Position numbers and translations under genes: made by a program. The notes under the pieces were generated by a model that made no database searches, was not told where the DNA came from, and saw only the letters and a program-made list of their open reading frames with translations. This document shows, in pieces, positions 1-13,380 of a stretch of DNA of 64,000 bases. Numbering within the stretch: position 1 is the stretch's first letter; each line of letters begins with the position of its first letter. This DNA is from Vanilla planifolia (lineage: Eukaryota; Streptophyta; Magnoliopsida; Asparagales; Orchidaceae): positions 9,009,653 through 9,073,652 of the forward strand of contig CM043868.1 of NCBI GenBank assembly GCA_023846275.1, read 5' to 3'.

Positions 1-2090
1 ATCATCTTTTAGGTGGGCTTAAAAAGTGTACCAAATCAACGATGTGACAGTAAGCATCAAATTTAATATATTACATAATTACGATATTGATTATGGTTAT
101 GATAAAGATTTAAGAGGTTCCTTTTGGATATTAAATAAATATTATTCTTGGAGTTATGTCATTTAGACCAATGATTGATGTGACATCTTAGAAATAATTT
201 AGTTAGATAATTGATATGGTCTTAATTGATATTCTTAATCTTGATATTGGTTATACTCTACTTATTTAGATTTGTTATAGCATTTTGCTACTATTTGTAT
301 ATTTTATTAGGCTTAAGAAGTAAAAACCTGCTTGGGAGCCAAAGATTTGATCTATCCTATAGAGCTTCTAACTATTCATCAATTATATTTACATCTTTTA
401 GTTTATCGATAATGATGTTATTTCATTATGATTCTAATATTATACTTTGATGAACAATGGGTTTGAATTAGACATTATTTATAGGTTTTGATATTAACAT
501 ATTTTACATTATTTATAGGCTTAACATATTTTAACAATTGGTGTTGTGTGCTTGTCAATAATGTTGGTAAGTTACTTAGCCTAGGGTGATCTAATTCAAT
601 GCCAATTAGGTGACTAAATGTAAAGGACATTGTTCAATTTGGGCAACACACGACAAGCCTAATTATCACATTAGAGGATTGCAACTCCTAGTTTGAATTT
701 TAAGCATATGGAATGAAATATGGTTAGCAAGGTAGATTGACTTGTGCATGAGTTTTGTTGCACTTAATGATTTGAAAAAAAAGCTAGGCATGGTAATATT
801 TAGGTATAAAAGTGTATTAAGGTCCACATCCCTTGACTAATGCTATTCCACAACTAGACCTTACCTATCATCCACATCCCCAGCTAGTATTTAAATAATA
901 ATGCATTATATGATACATTACTTTCAAGGATAAATCCCTTAAAATCTCAAATGGAGACAAGGTTCAACAACCTTAAAGATAGTTTTTCATTATTAGAGAG
1001 TACAACTTACATTAGACTTTATATTTTATCAGATGCAATTATTGAATTTAAGAGAAAACTTAATAATCCTTCTATGGTAGATTGAAAGTATTTCTTGAGA
1101 GGATGTACTATAATGAATTTTTTAGATATTTCTTCACTAGGTTATACTCTTGTTTAGTTAATCAATGGTTATATTCTAATTTTTACTTTTGTTTTTCATT
1201 AGTGTCCAATGCAATGTTTTGTTGTAATGAATGTTTATTTGTCCCCTTAATTGATTACAAAAACGGGGTGAAATATTACTAGAATTTAGGATGAGATTAA
1301 AGGAATTCAAATTTAGTTTCTAAGTACTTAATGTTAGGAAGTGATTCTGGTGAATGCATAGATCTAAGGGGCACTAAATAGTATTATTATTTCTATAGAA
1401 ATCTTGTTTGATAAACTATTATTATGTTGAATTCTTAATCTAGTTATTTGTTACTATGATTTAAGTTTCTATTCTAAATACTATAGTTGCATATATTTGT
1501 ATCTCTATCTATTGGAGTGTGTGTTGTTACACTTTGATCATATCCTCATTCTAGTAATGCCACTTTAGTTTCATGATATTAAGTGCTTTACTTTAATATC
1601 TTTCATTTAGTATTACTTTTGTAATCATCAAGGGTGAGATTGTTGTACCCTTAAGGATTATGATCACAAAACAAAAGTTATAATTACAAATGAATTCTTA
1701 AAAGTGTTCTATAGTTATAGAGTTTTATATTAGTTTGCAATAAGGGTCAAGGATCATGCATTTAATGATTAGAATAAGACCAAAGATAAAAACATCATTC
1801 ATTAGGAAATAGTTAGCTCAACTAGAATATCTTAGAGCCATCATTTTAGCTCTTTTTGAAGTGACTCCCCATTAGGAGTTCTTCTATAATACTTAATTTT
1901 GGTTTGATTAATTAAACCCATTACTTATTTTTTTATATGGCATAATTACAATTTCATTATAAACTCATGCATTTATTTGGCAAATCCTTAGTTATATGTT
2001 TTTTAGAACTGCATTAATTTATTAGTTATATCTTTAAATATTTATCTAGAGTTATTATAAATCTTAAGTTATTGAATTCATGAATAAATA
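1..2090. other. AT-rich stretch with no recognised gene
   Basis: Low-complexity AT-rich DNA. The open frames here (for example 226-450 and 1082-1282 on the plus strand) are short, hydrophobic and show no family motif. I saw no retroelement domain, RNA gene or strong repeat in this part. It may be old repeat DNA decayed beyond recognition. Confidence 0.6.
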
Positions 2091-2099
2091 TGTTTATCA

Positions 2100-4045
2100 T
2101 ATCATAATGATAATACAATATAATATCTTATATCATACTTATATAGATTGTATTTTGTCTTAATACTATAATTGAGGTTTGAGATTATCATGGCATTGTA
2201 TAAGTATGATGGCTTTATAATATAGATGTAGCCATCTTTGAGAAAAAAGATTATAAGCACAAAGCTGATCATACAAGGTAGCGACCTTGTACATGTGATT
2301 TCCATTCTTTAAGGTTGAGTTTTTATTAGCATCTCATGAGTACAAATCATTTTTCATACAAGTACACAATTAGGGTCTATCAATTATAAGTTGAGTTGTG
2401 GTTAGCCATGTATAATTATTTTATCGTATTAGTATAATTTTAACATATTACTCTATCTCAGTCATACAAAGTTGTTCTTATATGATCACCAAGGTTTTGT
2501 TATTGGATGCTCTTATTTGTTATATTGTACAATACAAAGTATAGTATTGTATCTATGTAATTCTCTTCATAGGTTAGATAAACAAAATGATTTAGACTAA
2601 ATTGACACTTATTTGTGTCATATAAATATGATATCATATCGTATGAGTATGATACTAATCTAATTAATCTAAATATTTAAGTTCAATGTCATCATATGAT
2701 AGAGATCTAGGTATCACATTTGTACAACACTTTCATACAAGACTTAGGATAAGTCTAATATAAACCATATTATTATTATGTTAATCTTGCCATATATGTA
2801 TGACTATTTTATTAAGACAAGATAAACTAAATTACTACAAGATCATACATTAGATCATTCTAATACCATCACATCATACAATAATTTCTCAAAAGTTTGG
2901 ATCTTGGTGAAACTAAATATTGTGTAGTGGTGATCTTTTATCAAGCAAGTACATTCTATTAAACAATCAAAATGAACTACATTGTGTTAATAAAATCTAC
3001 ACATTGTTTTGGTATGATTTATATGCAAACCTAAGCATTGAATTATGAATTAGCTACATATAATACAAGGACCTCTCTTATGCTTGTATGATTAGTTCTT
3101 TTGATTTAATAAACAATAGTTGTATTACTGGATCATCTAAGTGATCTTGGTTTATTCATACCATTCTAATATGATGTCTTTCATGTATTAATATGATATA
3201 TTTACAAAACATATGATAGCAAATTGAAGTGTCTTGGAAATGGCATGTTAATAATTTAAAGTTCTTTATTTGTAGTTAATTCACTTATTTATATAAATAG
3301 AGAAGTAAATCAATTAGAACAGGTGGTCGATAAAATTACAAAAACTTTTACAATAATTAAAATCAAGTACCTTTAATATTGGCATTGCATATTAGAGAAA
3401 TGAAAATCTTGATGTTGCTACATTAATAATATCCTCAATTTGATCATTTTCAGCACTACATCAAATTCTAATTTGCTTGGTAACATTCTTATGTCAATTT
3501 TATCTTTGTGTTATATACATTTCTATAAATGTATGGTGTATTATTTATAAGACTCATTATATAAATCAAGTTATAATTCTTATAGGCTATTATACTTATT
3601 ACTTGTATGTGGTAGAGCCCTAAACTATAGTTAAAAAGGAGTGAATTTGTGAGAGATTGACCCCTATCTAGATATGATTCAAAAGGAGTGGCTTTGTAAA
3701 GATAGCACATACCCACTATGAGAAAGGGTTGCAAATGTTTAGTGGAAGCCTATTTGGATCAACTAGTGGTGGAAGGAGGCAATAGTTTTGTCGAACATAA
3801 AATTGTTATATACTTTCTACATAGTCTCTTACTGTGTTTTACTTAACTTACACTTACACAATTAGATTTAAGAACTTAATAAAGTTTTTCTAAACAAAGT
3901 TTAAGATATTTTGAGATCAATAATTGTTTTTTCTTACAAAATATATTACATTAGTCAAGGTAATTTGACAAGTAAAGGATTTGATTGTCTTCTATTCTAA
4001 TATATAAAAGGAATTAAATTTAATATTTTCACAATTCACCCCATC
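2100..4045 (+). mobile_element. Possible Ty1/copia-type LTR remnant
   Basis: The stretch has many scattered TCATAC/GTATGA motifs. Near its right end it has the string AAGCCTATTTGGATCAACTAG (3,748 onward) and then closes with ACAATTCACCCC around 4,030. The same order of signals (AAGCCTAATCAGGTCAACTAG, later ACAATTTACTCCCCTCTTATG) is seen at 29,770-30,000. It is also common near the 3' end of plant copia LTRs. No primer binding site follows, so if real it is a solo or truncated LTR. The left boundary is a guess. The homology is by eye and weak over most of the length. Confidence 0.35.
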
Positions 4046-4129
4046 CCTGTTGTTGTGCTTAATAAGTGCCATTAACTATAACAAATGCAACTTGAATGAA
4101 CCAAAACTCATGTTTTAGAAGCTTTGCAA

Positions 4130-4620
4130 ATAATTAATGTTCCATAATATTTGTAATGCAACATTCAAATGACTACCATCTTACTTTAGAGGTCATGAAT
4201 ACATTAAAATACCATCAATAAAAATAAAAACAAATTAGTCCCAATATTTCTTGAATTCTTTATGATCCATAAAAATAATAAGTGCATTCGTTAGACTGAA
4301 AGGTAACACTATAAATTAATAATGGTCATATGTCATGTAAAACATTGTATTTGTAATATTTGATTCTTTGACTTTTAGTTGATGATACCATAATCTCAAT
4401 TCAATTTTGAATAATAAAATTGCAACTTCTAGATGATCAAATGAATCATTAATTTAAGGAAAGAGATATTTATTTTTCTTTCTAATTTTATTTAGTTATC
4501 TATTATCAATAAATATTATCGAACTATCAATTTTCTTTTTTAAGAACAAAATATGTGCTCAAATGAGTACACATAAGAGTGGATAAAATCTTTGTCTAAC
4601 AAATCTCGAATTTACAACTC
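4130..4620 (-). pseudogene. Gypsy reverse transcriptase fragment
   Basis: In several minus-strand frames the palm and finger motifs of a gypsy RT can be read in order. First comes a decayed VLKKEN...IDNR.LNKI region (4,500-4,570), then LPFSLTNALIIFMD (about 4,265-4,310), corresponding to the family's MPFGLTNAPxxFMD. Last is FVFIFIDGILMYS (about 4,205-4,245), corresponding to the catalytic Y/F-x-D-D box. Here the second catalytic Asp is replaced by Gly. Frame changes and stops lie between these blocks. The enzyme would copy element RNA into DNA. This copy cannot be functional. Confidence 0.75.
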
Positions 4621-4859
4621 TACCTTCTACAATTCTACTAAAACTGTTTTATATGGAGCTATTGTTATTACTTTTACCCTTGGTTGAATTTCATATTTTG
4701 TTTCTTGATCTAAAGTAAGTCTAATCAAATTCTCAGTAAAAATCATTTTATTTCTTTAATATCTCCTATGCTTTCAATACATATATAAAAGAAATTTTCC
4801 TTTCTTTTTTATAATATACTACGTCTTTCCCTTTATTGTTTCTCCCTTTTATTATATTT

Positions 4860-5060
4860 TTTAGTCAAGTTTAACTTGATAGTCATAAAGTTATTCTATT
4901 CCTAGAATAACATCAAGCACTATTAAAGGGAGTACTTGCAACTTAACAGAAAAGCCATTTCCAAGGATTTCAAGAATTCCAAGGGACTGCATATCAATTT
5001 TAATTTCATTACCATTAAGAAGTTAACCATTAGAGACTTTCATTTGATAAGATTGTAATG
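4860..5060 (-). pseudogene. Gypsy aspartic protease C-terminal fragment
   Basis: The minus strand reads LLNGNEIKIDMQSLGILEIL and then, after a few residues, LQVLPLIVLDVILGIE followed by a stop. This matches the distal part of plant gypsy retropepsins, where a conserved VLPL..FDVILGxxWL block precedes the RT. The active-site DTG/DSG region is not readable. It sits directly upstream (in element sense) of the RT remnant, as expected. Confidence 0.7.
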
Positions 5061-5699
5061 ATAATCTATCATATAAATAATAAGAGATAAAAAATATTGT
5101 GATGATCCATAATGAAATAATACTAAAATTAGAATATGCTTAAACAAAAGAGTATGTATAATCAAACTTATAGAACACAAAGTATTGTGTTGAGATATAA
5201 CATAACTCAAGGTTGACCGCCTCTATATAAATTGTGACCTTCACTAGATCCTCTAATAACAACCTACCTCTACTCTATTTTCTACTCCTCAATCACGAGA
5301 ATATAAAACATTTTGGGACCCAAAAACTACCTCAATTTTGAATCCAATTTGAGGATAAAACTTAGCCATGTGGCTTAAATCTCCACAAAAAATATCTTAA
5401 TTCATTTCCATGTGTCAATAGTTACTCTTGTGAAATTTCCTATAGTGCAAAAATTTTGGAACCCTTCCATTAGAAGTTTTTTTAGATCTACTATTATGAA
5501 TGTCTATTTCTTATGGGATCCACCCAAATTTTTTACTTCCTCCTCCTCCTCCTTGAAAATTAATTTAGAAAAAAAAATATTTATATTCAACTCACATTGA
5601 TTCCTTCGTATTTTTTCTTCCATGTTTGAAGATCTTACAACCAATAAATCTTATTCCACTAATTTGGCATTTGTTACTATTTTGTAAAATCTACACCTT

Positions 5700-6300
5700 T
5701 CTAAGTAACTAAGATGGAACCTATTTCAAGACTTAGACCTCGTTTAAACATAAAATGTCATTGAGCATCAAATCCAATTACATTTTGTGCATAATTGGAC
5801 AATCTAATAAATTATCTTTCATACTTGATCACTTTTAATCCTTTTTTAGTCAAGTTCGCAAGATTTTTTTTATTTGTTTCTTGCTAATATAAACATGTAA
5901 CACTATCAAAATACTTTACAAATTTATTGCAAGTTATATTTTGCAAACTTCTATCTCAAAACTTGTTGCATTGAAAGACTCACATTAGTAATCAAGATTA
6001 TCTTCAATAGCATCATAGCTATATAGTCCTTTTTGTTTTCTTAATGAACATGCTATTAAAAGTTTTTTCATTTTCTTAATCCACCATTCTACAACTAATG
6101 GATTGACTGCTCTTGTAAAACAAGAGGGACACAAATGATGAAGCTAAATCAAGACTTTTGTCTATATCATATGTTTCTCTTGGTTCAGCAAAAGGCATCA
6201 CTAATGAAGAGGTTAATCGTATAGGATTATTTTGATTCTCAGCTTGTTGTTCTACTTCTCTTTCTCTCCCAAATATATAAGACTTAGTTTTATTTAAATC
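5700..6300 (-). pseudogene. Gypsy gag (capsid domain) fragment
   Basis: The minus strand reads VIKYER, stop, FIRLSNYAQNVIGFDAQ, stop, HFMFKRGLSLEI (5,713-5,830). This corresponds to the Retrotrans_gag motif pattern V..Y...F..L..YAP.......R...F..GL...I. The second stop is a TGA at the position where the family normally has Arg. Further upstream (to about 6,300) residues such as REVEQQAENQNNP look like the gag N-terminal segment. Several frames are involved, so it is a pseudogene. Confidence 0.65.
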
Positions 6301-8100
6301 TCATTTAAGCATCCTTTTTTGAATAAAGTCTTAAGTTAATATATAGATAAATTGAACATTAACATTCTATGCATGCATATGATGCACATATTGTGCTAAT
6401 TTCCTCACTTAAAAGGTCCAATCATGTTCACTACTTTCTTAAGAATGTTAACAACTCTAATATCAACATACCATGCCCCACTATTATTATTTTACTAATT
6501 TCAAAAATAAGTAATTATTATTAGAACATAATTAAAGAAACAAAACAAAATATGAGGTATGACCAAACCTTCAAGCGAGGAATGATAATTATACATCAAA
6601 TTCACCTCTTTTTCTACCTTCCCCCCAAATTTTCTCTAGAATAACTACTATGCATACTAACCCATTAAAACTATACACCAATTATAAGATTAACTTGTAT
6701 AGGAAGTACATCAAAAATTATATAAAGCCCAACAATATTACAAATGCATCACCAAATATGTTTTGGCATGTAACTATTCAACCTTGATGCCACCCTGATT
6801 TGCCCCTCCTTGTGTATTAATGATATGCCTATAATCTAGATAAAATAAATAATGTGTATAAAACTTAGTAAATAAGTATAAATAATAAACAACATTGAAA
6901 TGAAAATAAACATGTATAGTTAATACTAAAATAGTTAGATAATCATGTAATATTACATCTATAGCATAATATACTTAATATGAATACTAGTAGGTTACTA
7001 TTGCTCCCTTGAAATAAGTATATATAGTCATCATTATATATTGACATGTATTTAGTTATCTCTTCTTTGTTTGTGTGATGTCCTACCTCTTATTGTTTAT
7101 TTCTTTTCCTATCTTTTAATATATTCATCTTTTCACTATTAAGTCCTTATTTTCCCTCGACATTATTATTTTATTTTTTTATTTATATTTTTTATTCTTT
7201 ATTTTTTATTTTGGCACTTGATCATCATCTAGACCTTTGCCTATAGACAACATAATTTTTCAACAATCATATCATATCAACACATCAAGATCCTATACAA
7301 AGTGTTAATAATATTGATCTCCATACATCCTCCCTCATAGAGCATAAATGAAGCCTTAATATTGTTATATCCTTATCTCTTAATACATCCATATTTCATA
7401 GATGCATGAGTGATACATAAAGATCATAATCTTATCATCTCTTAGTGCATCTACTCTACATAAAGTATGAGTGATTTATGAATAATGAAATTTTGTCATC
7501 TCTATATATTAAGATCTTACATAATTTTATAAAAATGTAGAAGAAAGAGATCTTTGATACTAAAACATAGCCTAATAGATAATGAGTATCTTATTCTAAC
7601 CTACATCTTATGCTTGGGTCATGTTTCATTCTCATTCAATTACTATATGATAATGTATTTGAAAAAACTATATTTTTTCTTATTTTTCTATTCCCTTATA
7701 TTATATACAATAGTGAGGTATAACAAAACATATTGAGCCTTCTTTTATAGACACTCACCAAATATATCTAACATTTTCTAACTAAATTATAATAAGTAGC
7801 TCATTTGGGTTAACCTAAGTTTTTCTCCAAATCATAATTAGCTTTGGTATAGTTGTCCCTTATCTTAATTTTCATATCTATATATATATCTATGTCTTAA
7901 GTAGATAAATCTCATACAAAAATATAAGAAAAAAGAATAATTAGTTAGAGAAATACATTAGTATATGTATAAATATGGTATTATGGTTCATATATATTGA
8001 ATGACATAAGGCATATTTTGAGTTTCAAATGAGTGGTATATATAGTTGGTATATGAGTTTTGAATAACCCTAGATAGTTGATAATAAAATCATTTAAAAT
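6301..8100. other. Unassigned AT-rich stretch
   Basis: I saw no gene, retroelement domain or structured repeat here. There is a T-rich, low-complexity run around 7,150-7,215. The open frame at 7,554-7,736 on the plus strand is short and hydrophobic and looks accidental. Confidence 0.55.
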
Positions 8101-9650
8101 CCTTCTATATAATAAGCAAGCTCATCTTGATGATGACATGAATTAGGATGTAGTAGATCTCAGATGCTATCCTCTTAGCCAGAGATAGACAACTTGATAT
8201 ACTAAGTGGTAAGACTACCATCAAATTACAGTGTGGTTGAGTTTCACTGGCCCACTCTAGGACCACAAGAAATTTTGGACTTTGTTTATTTTATGGTGCT
8301 AGAGTGCCATATGTTGTTTAAGCTTCCAAGAATCTTATAGGATTGGCCATATGATCAGATAGACCCAGCCATGGACTATCAAATTATATGTTAGGGATTT
8401 AAGAGGGTTAAGTGCCATTCATTTGTAAAAGATCATGAGAGACCATCAATGTGCAAAAGCACCTACTAAAGTGTCATGTGGTTCATGAGAACTCCTATAA
8501 CTTGTGGGCTAACCTCATGTGATTGTACTTCTTATAAGGGATTGCTAAAGTACCTTATGAGATAAGAGTGCAAATCTCATGCCATGGACCTCATAGGTTT
8601 GAAGGGAGGGCCAAATTATTTGTTGGTCACTCGACATCTACTTTGATACACTTTATGATTATGATGTCATAGAGATTTGTGAGGCTCTAATGAATATTAG
8701 ATAGGTCAATGATTATGCTTTTATGCCATCAAATAACTTTGTAGGTCGAGATACTTTTATGTGATGTCATTGATAATAGTAATATTTCTATTTTATAAGA
8801 TATGTTATTATATTACTACATGGTTAATTTTATAGCATGACTTAAGGATTTCTTATTAAGTATGATCCTCTCTTATATTAGAATGAAAATATTAGAGTTA
8901 ATATCTTTAATGGCCTTATCATGTAACTAGCATTTTATGATATTTCACTTATAGCTTTCTATTTTACTTGTAGCAATAGCTTCCTATCGAAAGTTATTGC
9001 TAAACCTATGCTTAAAGCTAATGCCAAATAGCTTTCTAAAAAGATATGTTTTGATCCAAAAATTTTGTGGTAAAAATGGTTGATAGACTTTTTGAACATA
9101 TGTGCTTTCGGTTCATTGTTAGTCAGGTTTGCACAAGTCATCATGGGTCGACATGTTGTGAAGTAGGTTGGTAGGTTAGTTTGATGTCTACAGTGTCGCA
9201 AGTCAAATCCAGTCAGTGTGTTGCAGATTTGGTCAACGAGTTGACACAACATTTTGTGATGTCATAGATTGGCATGTCACAGAGCCAATTAGTGGATTAG
9301 TGTAATGTCAAAAGTGTTGCAAGTCGGTGTGCCAATAACTTAGTTGGTGGGTCAATGTAGCATTGGCCAAGTTATGGGTTAAAATTGAGTTAACGTGTCA
9401 CTAATTGGGTTCATGGGTCAATGCTACACGTTGGATCACTCATGGGTCATGCAAACCCATATTTTGGATTAGGCCTAAAAGACCCATTCACATATCTATT
9501 TCATTTGAACACATTGTGGGTTGGCTAATCAGATATGGTCAGGCTAGGTCAGGCAACAAAGTAAAATGAATAGTGTCCAATAGGCCATTATTTTTCTCTT
9601 TTTGCATTTCTATCATGGATGTTGAGCAGAGAGAGCAATTTTAGGCCATA
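8100..9650. mobile_element. LTR-like repeat fragment related to the 21-25 kb element
   Basis: Around 8,980-9,075 the words TTGCTAAACC, AAATAGCTTTCTAAAAAG and TTTGATCCAAAA recur in the same order as in the repeats at 21,915-22,095 and 25,150-25,350. The following 9,120-9,560 stretch is rich in GTCGACATG/GGTCA/AGTCGG words like 22,100-22,600. It is therefore probably a solo or truncated LTR of the same gypsy family. The minus-strand open frame at 8,959-9,252 falls inside it and has no family resemblance. Boundaries are approximate. Confidence 0.45.
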
Positions 9651-12056
9651 TTTGGACTATACATAAGAATAATAGATACTTTAATTGTTTGGAAGTACTA
9701 CTGTGTTTTTTTGACTCTTACGTATTAAAAATATTGATTGGTGTCTTCACCAGCTTTCTTCTAAGAATGACATTTTGAAGATTTTTACATGGCTAATCCT
9801 TAGGTGATTCATTAATATTGATCACCTAATTCATGTGCATGATCTTCAAGAAGACTTATGGCTGTAAATATATCACTTATGCCTGATACACACAATTTGC
9901 AATTTCTTATTACAAATATTATCACCAACTCTCACAAGAATACATTTTTTTGTCCTTAAGATTGGCCACACATACTTATATCTGCTTATTTATGTAGAGA
10001 ATATTATTGTCATCAACAAAAACATTGACACTATCAAAAAAGCAACTACTTTCTTATGTAACACGTCTCCATCAAGGATCTCAACCCTCTTACATATTTT
10101 ATTTTAGTAAAGTCATTCCTTATAATCATGGCATTATATTTTCCTAATAAGTAATATCATGACAAGTGCAATACTGCTCAATCTACCTTCTCTATAGATC
10201 CTTATATTTGTCACTCATCTTGCACTTCGATAAAACTTTTAATGAAACCATTGAATACAAAATTATTTTGGGTGACTTATGTTATCTCTCTTAAATGTCG
10301 TGATATTACCTTTGTTGTCAATAGAACTTCTGAATATATACATCATCTTATAACTAATAATTAATCACAACAAAAAATCTTTCTAGATAACTTAGTGGTA
10401 TCTCTGATGTCTCACATATTTTTTATTGCCTTTATAGATGTAGACTAGGCAAGTAACACAAATGGCTTCTTCATTAATGCATGTAATTTCTATTTTGATT
10501 GCAATCTTATTTGTTGAAGCTTTAAGAAAAAAAGGCTATATTTCACTTCTCCACCAAAGGTGAGTGCACTTCTTGGATGCTAATATTATTAAAATCCATC
10601 AAAGTTACTCTTGTTTGAGCTTTGCATATGACTTGTGTACTCTCTAATGATCTTTTGTGATAATGTTGATGACATGTAACTATGCTAGTTTGTCTTTCAT
10701 TATCGATGCAGCATGTTGTTATTGACATCCATTTCATACATAATCGCATTTATATTGTTGCTCTCCATGTTAAGAATGTCTCATTTACCGATTAACTTGT
10801 CAATCTTCTCACCAACTGACTTTTTGATTCTCAGTTTCTCTCTCCTTAGAAAAAGATTAGACTCCTTTTTTATGATATCCATGTTGTAAGGGCATGATAG
10901 AGAATATTTTTCATAACTATTCTATATAATATTTGAAAACATGTTATACATAAAATTTTCATGATTATTATTGTTTTGTTTATTATTTTTTCATTTTTTT
11001 TGTCTTTGCTCAAAAAGTTTTACCAAAATTAGTGTATTCCAACGTCTTGTTTTCCTTTCATTTTTATACCTCTTACAATGGTTATTTAGTTGTTTAATTT
11101 AACACCTTATCATCCATCATTCATTACATAGTATTAGAAAGTTTTATTATATTTGCAGGTGATTTGAACTTTGGATTGCTATTCTGAAGCTTCAACTTTT
11201 TGTTTAATAACAACTCATCACATGTCTATCCTACCTACTTTTTACCAATATATTTTTAGGTGACACCGATATAATATTAATAATCAACTTTATTATAAAA
11301 AAGAGTAATACTAATCTATTTAAATCTATCAAAATTAAACAAGTCAACTTTGTAATCTCATCACTGTCACAACTTGTCAATTTTTAAAATTAAATTTTCA
11401 GTATAAAGAGTTATATTTGATCAATTTTAATATTGGTCATTTGTAATTAAAGTAGTTTTAAAAATTATTAAAAAAGTTATATATTAAATAGATGTTTATT
11501 TTAATCGTGAATATCATCTTTAAAAATTCTATTTTTTTTTGAAGTAAAGAACAAAATTTAAAAATTATGTGAGCAAAAATAAAATCTAAAATTCCTGTAA
11601 CAATCATTAGATCTCTACTGATTAGCTGAGATATATTCACCCCAAATCGTCTTTATAACACTTTTAAATAATTTTATTAATGTTCATCAAAAATTGATTT
11701 CTGTGAAAGTTCACCAGTATCGTCTGTTTTCGTGACAATATCAACTATTTGACTTTTTTTTTTTTTGCAGATTTATTAAAGAAATTAATGCAGGTTAATT
11801 TTGTTGTTTAGAAGAGGTTTGCCCAAGGAACAAGTGGTGTTTACATTCTAAATTTATTTTCATTGTTTTGTTTATTTACTATTGAATACCTTTTATGGGG
11901 TATTGACTCTTGTGTGTTGGTTGGCTTCATTGATATTATCACTAAAAGTTATCAGTTTTTATCCAAATGACGTGAGAGTGCACAATTAATAGAATTTTAA
12001 TGTCTCCCTTTAATCATTAATATAATTTTTAGTAATTTTGAAAAAATTATATATTT
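9651..12056. other. Unassigned stretch
   Basis: No protein family, RNA gene or clear repeat was recognised. The open frames at 10,543-10,749 and 11,458-11,640 (minus strand) show no motif. The composition stays as AT-rich as the surrounding repeat DNA, so this may be decayed transposon sequence. Confidence 0.5.
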
Positions 12057-12110
12057 AAATGAATTGTGAAATATATATATATATACATAGATATATTTCA
12101 CAATTCATTT
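12057..12110. repeat. Perfect 20-bp inverted repeat with 14-nt spacer
   Basis: The arm at 12,057-12,076 (AAATGAATTGTGAAATATAT) is the exact reverse complement of the arm at 12,091-12,110. The 14 bases between them are AT-rich. The pairing does not obviously extend outward, so it is either a short cruciform-forming site or the core of a degraded MITE. No target-site duplication was identified. Confidence 0.8.
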
Positions 12111-13177
12111 GATTTGTGATAATCTCATCAATAAAGACAAGTATTTAGCACTTATCTTGACATGTGATGTGGGTGTGAAAGGCTATTGATTAGTTGTATA
12201 ATAGCTTCGTATTATAAAATATCAAAGAAAGTCAAAGAAATAGTTTGAAATGTTCCTACAATGACACAAGTGTAAGAAAGATGCAACAACGCTTCATTCA
12301 ATGACATGATCCTATTGCATGCGTAGGTGTGTTGCAAGCATGAACATAACATGTTAAAGCACTACAAACCTTTGCTTTGTGCATGACCATATTTTGTTTG
12401 AGCTTGCATAGTATTTTGAAGCATATTGCATAACCAAATAATTCACATTGATCATCGCATTCCATTTGCATGCCATATGTGCAAAAATGTTAATTTGTTT
12501 TAGACTATTTAGAAGATATTGTGAAAGTGCTTTAAAAAGTATATAAAAGAGGCTGTTTTCTACAATATAGATTATTTTGCTAGTTAATTTGAAGATTCTA
12601 ATAAAGTTATCTATAAAAATTGGCTTAGTAGGAATTATGATAAATACATCAAACAAGAGGTGACTAAATGATATTTAACTAAAGCGACTATAAAACCCTT
12701 TTAAATCTTTTTCCTTAATGTTTTGTTTACAAAGTTCACGAGTAACATTAATAAAAATTAGGTCAACAATTACTACTATAATTCATTTTATTAGCACAAA
12801 AGTTTTCTAAAGTACGTACAATAGAAAATTACATCCAAACTCTCAACTCATCTCACTTTACTCAACATATTTTCTCTATTCCCATGACTTATAAATGAAA
12901 CTAAAAAATATAAAACAAATAATTGTGAGTTAATAGTGACTTAATTAGTAGATATAAATCAATATAATAGTAAATCAAACTATTTTGTAATGTAGTGAAT
13001 AATAAATCATGTAATATGGGTAACAATAGTAATAAAATATAACATGATATAAGCATCTTATGAATATCATTTTTATTTCTTATCACATCCTTAATATTTA
13101 AAAGCTTATTATAATAAGTAGTATTTTCTTATCTATCTATCCTTCAACCTTCCAAATGTTCATTAATAGACACATTT
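12111..13177. other. Unassigned stretch
   Basis: AT-rich. The open frames at 12,354-12,656 and 12,901-13,086 on the minus strand have no recognisable domain and biased hydrophobic composition typical of chance frames in such DNA. Confidence 0.5.
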
Positions 13178-13380
13178 CATTCACAATAGCTTAATCACAA
13201 ATCATGTCAAAAGGGCGATTAGCTTATCACAATGACTCAATTATCTCATATGTCTAAAGGGACAAATAACTCATTCCAAAAGAACACAAACTCATCTTAA
13301 TGGCTTAATGACAACATATGTCAAATGAAGCCTAACTCATCTCAATGACTTAATCTCATCACGTGATCTAATTGGACATA
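13178..13380. repeat. Degenerate tandem repeat, ~46-bp unit, 4-5 copies
   Basis: Units start near 13,178, 13,223, a truncated one at 13,271, then 13,292 and 13,336. They share the pattern TCATCTCAATGACTTAAT, then a CATATGTC-like word, then an AAATGGGACAAATAAC-like word. The copies are diverged and the third is shortened. Arrays like this often lie in LTRs, but no parent element could be assigned. Confidence 0.55.

Larger units (their letters stand above)
4046..6300 (-). mobile_element. Ty3/gypsy retrotransposon relic (gag-PR-RT)
   Basis: On the minus strand, reading right to left, traces of gag, aspartic protease and reverse transcriptase follow in the order expected for a Ty3/gypsy polyprotein. 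All carry stop codons and frameshifts. No RNase H or integrase was recognised to the left of the RT, and no flanking LTR pair could be assigned, so this is an internal fragment. In-frame stops within otherwise readable motifs show that it is dead and old. Confidence 0.75.

Noticed and set aside
4130-4620. Possible endogenous pararetrovirus (caulimovirus-like) RT
   Set aside because: Block wording (LPFSLTNALIIFMD, FIFIDGILMYS) and the upstream VLPL..LDVILGIE protease fit Ty3/gypsy; no movement or coat protein motif seen.
8959-9252. Minus-strand frame of 97 codons with several Cys/His
   Set aside because: The Cys/His spacing fits no zinc-finger pattern and the sequence is an LTR-like repeat.
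12354-12656. Minus-strand frame of 100 codons
   Set aside because: Hydrophobic, low-complexity translation with no motif; typical chance frame in AT-rich DNA.
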